A DNA stretch of 14,448 bases from JALVDI01 sp039186435 (GTDB taxonomy: Bacteria; Myxococcota_A; Polyangia; Polyangiales; Houyiibacteriaceae), in assembly GCA_039186435.1 (NCBI GenBank), contig JBCDAA010000228.1, positions 1 through 14,448 of the forward strand, in the 5' to 3' direction. Position 1 is the first letter of the stretch. Every line of letters begins with the position of its first letter. This document shows positions 1 to 5,931 of the stretch, one piece after another. The position numbers and the translations under genes were made by a program. Under the pieces are notes generated by a model. It worked only from the letters and a program-made list of their open reading frames with translations, was not told where the DNA came from and searched no databases.

Positions 1-6
1 AGTAGG

Positions 7-711
7 TTGGTGGCAGGGATCGTGCGACAGTCGGGTGCTGTGCAAGGTTGGCTCCGCTCTTTGGCCCTGGCATTCGCCGTCGCCTGCTCGGTGAGCCCTC
101 AGCCCACACCCCCGGCGCTCGATGAAAACACCGTCGTCGGCATTGCGGACGAAGGGCTCGTGGAGGGCGTCTTTGACGTGGAGGAAGACCGCGCGAGCGA
201 TTTCCGGGTCTACCTCTTCAACCTCGACACCCTCGGTCCTCCAGAGACGGCAACCCTGGCCGACGATGGAAGCTTTTCCGTTCCCTTCGTCGGGGTCGAC
301 GGTGACCTCGTTCGTCTTCACCTCTTTGACGGAGCGGTGCTCACGCAGGCCTTTGACGCGCGATTCGAGGACGGGGCGCTCATGCGCGAGCCGCCGATGC
401 TCCCGTGCTTTCGCATCACGCCGCCCCAGGAACTCTTCTTCGATGTTCCGGACGGGGACGTCGGCGTCGTCGAGCTCATGGCAACCAACGAGTGCGACGA
501 TCCAGTGACCGTCACCGACCTCGAGTTCTCCGACCTCACCACCAACTTCGATCTCGTCTTCGGCGAGGACGACGTCCTCGATCCCGGCGACACCCGTCGT
601 CTTCTGGTCACCTGGACTCCCGGCGATCCTGGGGACGTCGTTCAAGTTCTTGTCGTGACCCTCGACGGCGGTCCCTTTCGCGCCGTCACCGTCGCCGGGC
701 GGGCGTTCTAA
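7..711 (+). CDS. Small predicted lipoprotein with Ig-like C-terminal domain
   Basis: Product of 234 residues if the TTG at 7 is used. The N-terminus has arginines, a hydrophobic stretch (residues 18-26) and Cys27 after A-V-A, a loose lipobox, so an exported lipoprotein is likely. Residues 134-232 form a beta-rich module with alternating hydrophobics, a D-P-G-D turn near 192-195 and W-T-P-G at 203-206. This pattern is typical of ASPM/SPD-2/HYDIN or choice-of-anchor Ig-like domains. Cys134 and Cys163 could form a disulfide. Residues 40-130 are another beta-rich, acidic region I cannot name. The start is uncertain: the frame is open to the left edge, and GTG at 10, 22 (AGGG just upstream) or 40 would also give a signal peptide. 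It may therefore be 5' truncated. It lies 69 bases before, and in frame with, the ExbD gene, so an envelope role beside that system is plausible but unproven. Confidence 0.72.
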   Translation: MVAGIVRQSGAVQGWLRSLALAFAVACSVSPQPTPPALDENTVVGIADEGLVEGVFDVEEDRASDFRVYLFNLDTLGPPETATLADDGSFSVPFVGVDGDLVRLHLFDGAVLTQAFDARFEDGALMREPPMLPCFRITPPQELFFDVPDGDVGVVELMATNECDDPVTVTDLEFSDLTTNFDLVFGEDDVLDPGDTRRLLVTWTPGDPGDVVQVLVVTLDGGPFRAVTVAGRAF

Positions 712-718
712 GAAACGG

Positions 719-734
719 CCTCGCCAAAACGAGG
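719..734 (+). terminator. Short hairpin between the lipoprotein and exbD genes
   Basis: CCTCG and CGAGG pair across a six-base loop (CCAAAA), eight bases after the lipoprotein stop. The five-pair GC-rich stem is followed by GTTCTC rather than a T run, so it is not a classical intrinsic terminator. It could be a weak attenuator or RNA-stabilising hairpin, or chance in GC-rich DNA. Confidence 0.22.
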
Positions 735-780
735 GTTCTCCCGGGTTGGCGCGCTGCGGTCCTCGTGGTCACGTGATCTC

Positions 781-1197
781 GTGCGCACGATCGACGACGA
801 AGACCTGATTCGGCAGATCAACATCACCCCCCTCGTGGACGTCGTTCTTGTTCTCCTCGTCGTGTTGATGACCGCTGCGACGGCGACCCTACGCGAGATC
901 CCGATTCAAGTTCCCACGGCAGCTTCGAGCGGCATGTCGCCACCTACCCTCTCGATTGTCGTCCATGTCGAATCGCTCAGCGTGGATGGGCAGTCTCCCG
1001 TCGATCTGCGCACGTATGTTCACGCCGCCATCGCTGCGGACCCGACTACACGCGCTGTTGTCCGTGCGGACGGCGACGTCGCCCATGCACGCGTTGTGGG
1101 CGTAATCGACATCCTCCGGCAAGAAAAGATCGCGGCCGTCGCCGTCGACGTTCGCTACGGAACCGCGCGAACGTCGCAGACCCCGGAGTTGCAGTAG
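781..1197 (+). CDS. exbD: ExbD/TolR-family proton-channel component
   Basis: A 138-residue protein of normal ExbD/TolR length. A short cytoplasmic N-terminus leads into one membrane helix (about 18-36) that begins with the family signature I-N-I-T-P-L-V-D. Asp20 corresponds to the membrane aspartate needed for proton passage in ExbD/TolR. Residues 37-138 are the periplasmic domain. In the family, such proteins work with an ExbB/TolQ/MotA-type partner to feed proton-motive force to TonB- or TolA-like proteins. No partner is in this window, so it is upstream, elsewhere or absent. GTG at 781 is the first ordinary start codon after the previous gene's stop in the same frame, and no clear Shine-Dalgarno precedes it, so translation may depend on the upstream gene. 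The 3' end overlaps the convergent gene by 43 bases. Confidence 0.9.
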   Translation: MRTIDDEDLIRQINITPLVDVVLVLLVVLMTAATATLREIPIQVPTAASSGMSPPTLSIVVHVESLSVDGQSPVDLRTYVHAAIAADPTTRAVVRADGDVAHARVVGVIDILRQEKIAAVAVDVRYGTARTSQTPELQ

Positions 1198-1994
1198 GCC
1201 TCGTGCGAGTCGGGGGGTGGAGTCAAACAGCCGCCACAACTCATTCCGAGATCGCACACCAGCGCTTCGTATCCTTCGAATCCCTCTCGTGTGCCAGCGA
1301 TGGCGATCAACGCCTCCGGTCGAACGTCCCCACCACATTCGCAGCACTGCGTCACCCGTAGGCGGCACTCCTCGTCCCGCGTGCACTCCGTGATCGGGAG
1401 CTCCCGCACATCGACGGCCTCGCAGCGCCCCGCGTTGCAGGTTGCCTGAAGCCACGGAAACGGAGGCGGCGCACACGGAGGACACGCCGCGCCTTCCGGA
1501 CATACGTCGCTGAAGTACTCGTCCCGCTGACTCTCATTGATTCCCCTGACGTCGCTAAGTCCGACCTCACCGCAGGGAAGGCAGCAACCTGCAGCCGCGA
1601 GTTCGCAGTCGCTGTTGGTCGTGCACTCGTCCCACTCCGGTGCATCGCAGCTCGGCGCCGGCGTGCAGCTCGTGGAGCTCCCAGACGGACATCGTGCGTT
1701 GCATCCATCGATGATCAGATCCGTCAGTTCCACGGGGTCGCAGCAGTCGCCGCGAAAGCACTCGAGGAAGGGAATGCCCGCGTCGCAGCCGCTGCACGAG
1801 GGTGCCGGCGCGCAGCGATCCACCACCGAAGTTCCGGTCGGACAGATCGGTTCGCAGCTATCGTCCAGGCCGGTTGGCTCAAAAGGCGTGCAGCAGGAAT
1901 CGAAGCACGTGAAGGCTTCGTCGCTGCAGCGTTCGCTGCTCGAAGAGCAACCAAGACTCACCAAGAGGCTCGCGATCAAGATGCGCCAAAGCAT
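1155..1994 (-). CDS. Cys-rich lipoprotein with two duplicated modules (A-A'-B-B')
   Basis: Product of 279 residues. A short n-region, a hydrophobic helix (4-14) and L-G-C at 14-16 mark a predicted lipoprotein. The protein has 37 cysteines, about 13 percent. Two modules are each present twice. Module A (30-67 and 79-116) has CF..CC, C...C-P-x-G and C-x-P-A-P-S-C. Module B (124-191 and 204-273) keeps nine cysteines with nearly identical spacing, including 6, 7, 6, 3, 12 and 5 residues between successive ones. The pattern implies many disulfides and an extracytoplasmic site. I know no named family; it recalls the Cys-rich lipoproteins common in myxobacteria. ATG at 1994 was chosen over longer versions because AGGAAGG lies eight bases upstream. 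The gene starts 13 bases after the 437-residue gene ends, so the two are probably cotranscribed. Confidence 0.85.
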   Translation of the reverse strand: MLWRILIASLLVSLGCSSSSERCSDEAFTCFDSCCTPFEPTGLDDSCEPICPTGTSVVDRCAPAPSCSGCDAGIPFLECFRGDCCDPVELTDLIIDGCNARCPSGSSTSCTPAPSCDAPEWDECTTNSDCELAAAGCCLPCGEVGLSDVRGINESQRDEYFSDVCPEGAACPPCAPPPFPWLQATCNAGRCEAVDVRELPITECTRDEECRLRVTQCCECGGDVRPEALIAIAGTREGFEGYEALVCDLGMSCGGCLTPPPDSHEAYCNSGVCDVRAVP

Positions 1995-2002
1995 GCCATT
2001 CA

Positions 2003-2009
2003 CCTTCCT
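2003..2009 (-). promoter_or_regulatory. Shine-Dalgarno site of the Cys-rich lipoprotein gene
   Basis: AGGAAGG on the minus strand, eight bases before ATG 1994. It overlaps the stop codon (2008-2010) of the upstream 437-residue gene. It decides the start: the in-frame GTG at 2003 sits on the site itself and could not use it. Confidence 0.7.
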
Positions 2010-3321
2010 ACCTGAGCCTACGAGCAAGAACCGTACTTGCGGATTCGCGTTTCCAGGGAATCGCTTGCTCTCTCGTCGGAAGCGGTGGCGCATGACGAAG
2101 CAGCGCCTCGATCGCGAGAGTGTCACCGTTGTCCGCCAGCGCCCGTTGCAGCATCCACGAGAGATCGACGGTCGCGTCAAGCTTCTCCCGAGCTCGACGA
2201 AACGACTCCCGCGTTTTTTCGTCCCTGACCGAACCGAGTCCCGCCTCAAGAAACTCCCGATCGCTCGCCTCCGGCGCGCGCGCCAGCAACGCTGCGATCG
2301 CACGAAGCGCTGGCTGCAAGACCGGCTGCGCTGCCCGTCGCGCGATCCAGCGAAGCGCAGCGTCGCGATCACTGTCGAGGAGCACGCGCCCGAGGGAAGC
2401 GATCACCCACGGAGAAAGGGTCATCGAGTCGAGCATGTCCGCGGTCAGCCGAAAGCCGTGCTCCCACGCCCGGAGGAAGTCGAGCATCGCGGTGAACCCG
2501 CGCGGCGACTCGCTCAGGCTTCGCTGCAGTACGCGATGGCGAATCGTCGCCACGAGTCTCGAACCGAGCGCGGCTTCCACCCGTCCGAGATCAAGATAGG
2601 GAGCGTCCCGATCATCGAGACGGAGTGCGATTCGCGTCGCGTGGGCCCACGGTTCCGCCTTCATTACCTCAGGCACGTCATCCAACGCCGCATCGAGCGC
2701 TCGATGACGCACCCCTAGGCGCCGCATCCGCATGGCGACATCGACCGGATCGACGGCGGACCCGGCAAGGCGCTCTGCAGTCCAATAGACGATCGAAGGT
2801 ACCGGTCGCTCCGAGGGCCGAAGATGTCGCAGAAAGAGATGAAGTTCATCATTCGGCGCCTGCTCCAAGCGACGTAGGAGCGGAGTAAACGCTGGCCCGG
2901 GAACGAGCGCTGCGACCTGTGAGAGCGGAAGCGCACGACGAAGTTGCGGCGGGCAGCAGTCCTCACACTCGCAGACGCGTGCGAGCACATCGGCGTCCTC
3001 GACGAACGCTGCGATGAGTTCTCCCGGCGGCGTCCATCCTCCGTGGCGAGCGCGGATCAGAGACGCGAACGCAAGCCGACGTTCCGCAAATCCAATGCTC
3101 AGATTCCGCGCGAGCCGCACCAACACGGGGACGTGTGCGCGAGTCGCGTAGGATGCGACGAGCCCCATGAACGCGAGTTGGCCGTATCGCTGCTCGTCGT
3201 GGGCCAAACCACCATCGCGCGCCTTGTTCAGGTGCTCAAGAACCTCGATCAGCTGGTCGCAAACTTCTCGTCGCGTCGTCCAGCGGCCTGCGTGGTTCGT
3301 CCACGCGCTTTTCTTCGTCAA
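2008..3321 (-). CDS. Unrecognised 437-residue, mostly helical protein
   Basis: I recognise no family. The protein is rich in Leu, Ala and Arg, with long amphipathic helices throughout. Residues 300-412 fall into helix pairs resembling a HEAT-like alpha-solenoid, which is only an impression. There is no signal peptide or membrane helix, so it is probably cytoplasmic. An unusual cysteine cluster, C-E-C-E-D-C-C-P-P at 117-125, could bind a metal. The frame opens after a stop at 3343-3345, and TTG at 3321 is the first usable start. No good Shine-Dalgarno precedes it, and the next ATG is at residue 52, so the N-terminus is uncertain. Third-position G/C preference supports this strand over a long antisense reading frame. 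It lies immediately upstream of the Cys-rich lipoprotein gene and diverges from folK. Confidence 0.72.
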   Translation of the reverse strand: MTKKSAWTNHAGRWTTRREVCDQLIEVLEHLNKARDGGLAHDEQRYGQLAFMGLVASYATRAHVPVLVRLARNLSIGFAERRLAFASLIRARHGGWTPPGELIAAFVEDADVLARVCECEDCCPPQLRRALPLSQVAALVPGPAFTPLLRRLEQAPNDELHLFLRHLRPSERPVPSIVYWTAERLAGSAVDPVDVAMRMRRLGVRHRALDAALDDVPEVMKAEPWAHATRIALRLDDRDAPYLDLGRVEAALGSRLVATIRHRVLQRSLSESPRGFTAMLDFLRAWEHGFRLTADMLDSMTLSPWVIASLGRVLLDSDRDAALRWIARRAAQPVLQPALRAIAALLARAPEASDREFLEAGLGSVRDEKTRESFRRAREKLDATVDLSWMLQRALADNGDTLAIEALLRHAPPLPTREQAIPWKRESASTVLARRLR

Positions 3322-3430
3322 TGTTCGCGAGGGTTCGGTTCGCTACGCCGGAGCACCTAGGTTCGTCGACCGGGCTCGCCGAAACGATAGCAGACCTTCC
3401 GCCGCACGCCTCTGATACCGTCCCTCTTCC
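3322..3430. promoter_or_regulatory. Divergent intergenic region, presumed two promoters
   Basis: This 109-base gap separates the divergent 437-residue gene and folK, so it should hold a promoter for each direction. Weak candidates are an extended -10-like TGCTATCGT on the minus strand (3384-3392) and GATACC on the plus strand near 3414. Neither has a convincing -35 partner. I see no operator-like repeat. Confidence 0.35.
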
Positions 3431-4168
3431 TTGAACACCCTTTCGATCATCGGGGCCGGGTCGAACCTTGGCGGCCGCCAGAGCATCCTCCGCGCTGCTC
3501 GCGGGGCGCTCATCACCGAAGGGATTCGCGTTCTCGCCGCATCGCCGACCTACCGAAGCGAGGCGTGGGTGTTGCCCGGCGATCCACCGGGCCCCGAATT
3601 CCTCAACGAAGCCTGGCGCGTCCTCGGCCCGCGCGACCCGTGGGCGCTGCTCGCCATTCTCCATCGCGTCGAGGCGCGCTTTGGGCGCATCCGCCATCGC
3701 CCTTGGGCCGCTCGGACCTTGGACCTCGATATTCTGTGGGGCCCCCCCTACACCCATCCTCGACTTGAGGTGCCTCACCGCAGCCTGCGCACGCGGCCTT
3801 TCGCCCTCGCTCCCCTCCTCGACGTCGCCCCGAAACTCGCGCCGAGGCTTCGGCCTTTCCTCCGCGAACCCCCTCGTTTTTCAGGCCCTCATCGGATCGA
3901 GGACCGCGCTGCCGGTCTCCTCGAACGGGCCCTCTGGGAGCCAATTGTGCCTACTGTCGTTCGCGTTTTGGACGCGTCCATCGACGGACTCGCTGCCTCC
4001 GTGCGGGCGCTGCAGCTCCGGGTCACGGCGGTCGCCGTTCTCGCATTGTCGCCCGCGCGAATTCGACTGGTTCTCGTCGGATCCCCAGGCGACGGCCGGT
4101 CGCTTTCCGAGGACGCTCCCCGGGGGCTCGCCGATCTTGCCGAGAATCGTGAGTTTTCAGAGCGTTAA
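3431..4168 (+). CDS. folK: HPPK (folate biosynthesis) with long C-terminal extension
   Basis: 2-amino-4-hydroxy-6-hydroxymethyldihydropteridine pyrophosphokinase transfers pyrophosphate from ATP to hydroxymethyl-dihydropterin in folate synthesis. Family motifs lie in order in residues 1-131: G-S-N-L-G (10-14), F-L-N-E (57-60), E-A-R-F-G-R (81-86), R-T-L-D-L-D-I-L (95-102) with the magnesium-binding Asp98 and Asp100, and P-H-R-S-L (115-119). HPPK is normally about 160 residues; this one has 245. Residues 136-245 continue in good codon usage but match nothing I recognise. TTG at 3431 is the only common start between an upstream stop (3413-3415) and the G-S-N-L-G motif, and no clear Shine-Dalgarno precedes it. 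The PilZ gene follows after 30 bases, so they are probably cotranscribed. Confidence 0.93.
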   Translation: MNTLSIIGAGSNLGGRQSILRAARGALITEGIRVLAASPTYRSEAWVLPGDPPGPEFLNEAWRVLGPRDPWALLAILHRVEARFGRIRHRPWAARTLDLDILWGPPYTHPRLEVPHRSLRTRPFALAPLLDVAPKLAPRLRPFLREPPRFSGPHRIEDRAAGLLERALWEPIVPTVVRVLDASIDGLAASVRALQLRVTAVAVLALSPARIRLVLVGSPGDGRSLSEDAPRGLADLAENREFSER

Positions 4169-4185
4169 GGTTACGCTCGCACTTC

Positions 4186-4190
4186 GGAGG
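4186..4190 (+). promoter_or_regulatory. Strong Shine-Dalgarno of the PilZ gene
   Basis: GGAGG lies eight bases before ATG 4199 in the 30-base folK-PilZ gap. It fixes the start, and it is the clearest ribosome binding site in the window, which suggests high translation. Confidence 0.75.
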
Positions 4191-4198
4191 CTCCCTGG

Positions 4199-5920
4199 AT
4201 GGCCGATACGCGCAAGGACAAGCGCGCACCCGTTTCCCTCAAGGTGCGCTTCAAGAGCGCAACCCTCGACGAGTTCGTGGAGCAGTACAGCGGTGATATC
4301 TCGCGCGGCGGGATTTTCATCAAATCAAAGAAGCCCATGAAGGTGGGCACGCTGCTCAAGTTTGAGTTTCAACTCAAAGACCAGTCTCGCTTGATTCACG
4401 GTGTGGGTCGCGTGGTGTGGCGTCGCGAGCTTGAAAGCGCATCGGACGGCAACCCGCCGGGGATGGGCATCAAGTTCATCAAGATGGACACCGACAGCCG
4501 TCAGCTGGTTCACGAGATCGTGGAGCAGCGCGGAGACGGTCCTGGCACCTTCGATGCAGGTGAGCAGGGTTCATCGGGATCGTTCTTTCCCGAAGGTGGT
4601 CCCGCCAAGCTTCCCGATCCGGAAGACCGGACCTCGGTGCGTCACGCGAGTGAGTTTCTCGCGGAGGCCCTTGCTGGTGCCGATGAAAGCGCAGCTGCGG
4701 AGGCGGAAGCAGCCGCCGAAGCCGCGCGCAAGCGTACGGAAGAGATTCAGCGTCAGCGCGAAGCCGCCGAGGAAGCGCGCAAAGCCGAAGCGGAAGAAGC
4801 CGCCCGTCGCGCCGCCGAAAAAGCGAAGCGCGACGCCGAAGTTAAAGCAGCCGCGTCCAAGGCCGTCGAGGACGACATCGCCGCTGATATCGCAGCGGAG
4901 CTGGAAGATCCCGCGCCGCGACCTCCCACGCCGGAAGAAGCCGCGGACACGCTCCTTGCCGATCCCGCGCCAGAACCCGCGGCGGCGAAGGACAGCACCG
5001 CGAAAAGCCCCGCGCCGAAACCGGCGCCAGCGCTCGAGCCTCCCCCCGAAGCGCGTCCGCCCCGCGTCACGTCGGAGCGCCCTCCGCCGCCGAAGGAGCC
5101 CAACAGCGCCCCGATTTTGATCGGTGTCCTCCTTCTCGGTGCCCTCGGTGCCGGGGGTTGGTACTTCTGGTCGCAGAGTCAGCAGGAGGATCCGCCCGTC
5201 GTCGAGACGCCGGTCGCGCCCGATCCCGAACCGACCCCCGATCCCGAGCCGGTTCCCGAGCCGGAAACTCCGACGGTCAGTGTGTCGGTAACGTCCGAAC
5301 CGGAAGGCGCTGAGATCCGCGTCAACGGTGAGGTGAAGGGACAGGCGCCCCTCGATCTTGATCTCCCCATCGGCGAAGAGGTCACCGTGGAAGCCGTGCT
5401 GGCCGGACACGCCCGTGTCGAGCAGCTCATCACCGCCGCGGAAGAAGGCACCGAGCCGATCGCCTTTGCGCTCGAAGCCATGCCCTACGTCTTGGTCGTG
5501 GAGTCCGAGCCCGCGCGCGTTCGCGTGACAGTCGGCAACCGCTCCTTCTCGACGCCAGGCGAACTTCGCTTTGACGAATGGCCCGGCGAAATGGAAGTCG
5601 CCGCGGCTCGTCGAGGATACCTGCCGACTCGCCGCACTCTGACTCAGGACGAGTTCGAAGAGAGTGAAGGAACCCTTCGTTTGGCGATCAGCCTCACTCT
5701 CGAAGAGCGCGTCACGATGCGTCCGACGATGACGGAGATGACGGAGATGACCGCCATGACCGCATCGACGATGGACGAAACCATGGAAGCCGCGACGATG
5801 GATCCGGAGCCGACGATGGAGGCGACGATGGATCCAGAGCCGACGATGGACCCCGCGCCGACGATGGAAGCAACCATGGAAGCGACCATGGAAGCCGCTC
5901 CGCCTGAGAACCCGTTCTAG
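4199..5920 (+). CDS. PilZ - coiled coil - TM - PEGA protein with Met-rich tail
   Basis: Product of 573 residues. Residues 1-110 are a PilZ domain resembling the myxobacterial TIGR02266 type. They carry the c-di-GMP-binding elements R5-x-x-x-R9 and D33-x-S35-x-x-G38. Residues 150-236 are an Ala/Glu/Lys/Arg-rich charged helix, probably a coiled coil. A Pro-rich linker (237-303) and one hydrophobic helix (304-324) follow. Then come a Pro/Glu linker (331-359) and two PEGA-like beta domains (about 360-425 and 429-500), the first with E-P-E-G-A-E-I-R-V-N-G. The end is a Met/Thr-rich tail (507-566) with 14 methionines. With no signal peptide, the expected topology is PilZ in the cytoplasm and PEGA outside. 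A c-di-GMP-driven signalling or structural role across the inner membrane is inference. It converges with the LRR gene, the stops lying 11 bases apart. Confidence 0.88.
   Translation: MADTRKDKRAPVSLKVRFKSATLDEFVEQYSGDISRGGIFIKSKKPMKVGTLLKFEFQLKDQSRLIHGVGRVVWRRELESASDGNPPGMGIKFIKMDTDSRQLVHEIVEQRGDGPGTFDAGEQGSSGSFFPEGGPAKLPDPEDRTSVRHASEFLAEALAGADESAAAEAEAAAEAARKRTEEIQRQREAAEEARKAEAEEAARRAAEKAKRDAEVKAAASKAVEDDIAADIAAELEDPAPRPPTPEEAADTLLADPAPEPAAAKDSTAKSPAPKPAPALEPPPEARPPRVTSERPPPPKEPNSAPILIGVLLLGALGAGGWYFWSQSQQEDPPVVETPVAPDPEPTPDPEPVPEPETPTVSVSVTSEPEGAEIRVNGEVKGQAPLDLDLPIGEEVTVEAVLAGHARVEQLITAAEEGTEPIAFALEAMPYVLVVESEPARVRVTVGNRSFSTPGELRFDEWPGEMEVAAARRGYLPTRRTLTQDEFEESEGTLRLAISLTLEERVTMRPTMTEMTEMTAMTASTMDETMEAATMDPEPTMEATMDPEPTMDPAPTMEATMEATMEAAPPENPF
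5793..5850 (+). repeat. 30-base tandem repeat within the PilZ-PEGA gene
   Basis: Two 28-base copies (5793-5820 and 5823-5850) recur with a 30-base period and differ at one position, a synonymous CCG/CCA change. They encode two copies of A-T-M-D-P-E-P-T-M. Degenerate copies continue to about 5893 (P-A-P-T-M-E, A-T-M-E), and a simpler A-C-G-G-A-G-A-T-G triplication lies near 5730. The tract probably grew by replication slippage and may vary in length between strains. Confidence 0.85.
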
Positions 5921-5931
5921 GCGAACCCGGC

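Noticed and set aside
769..776. TCACGTGA palindrome just before the ExbD start
   Set aside because: An eight-base palindrome is expected by chance at this scale, and there is no second copy or promoter context.
1155..2372. Longer minus-strand version of the Cys-rich lipoprotein (405 residues)
   Set aside because: The extra 126 residues are Arg/Ser-rich, overlap the 437-residue gene on the same strand, and would bury the signal peptide; the ribosome binding site supports ATG 1994.
1537..2718. 393-codon plus-strand reading frame opposite the Cys-rich and 437-residue genes
   Set aside because: It is Arg/Ser/Pro-rich with no motif and runs antisense to two better-supported genes; an ordinary effect of GC-rich codon usage.
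5713..5906. Frameshift hypothesis for the end of the PilZ-PEGA gene (DDG-rich alternative frame)
   Set aside because: Differences between repeat copies are silent in the Met frame, so the annotated frame is the likelier coding one.
5907..5918. AGAAC-CC-GTTCT palindrome near the convergent stops of the PilZ and LRR genes
   Set aside because: The arms leave a two-base loop, or only a four-pair stem, with no T run; not supportable as a terminator.
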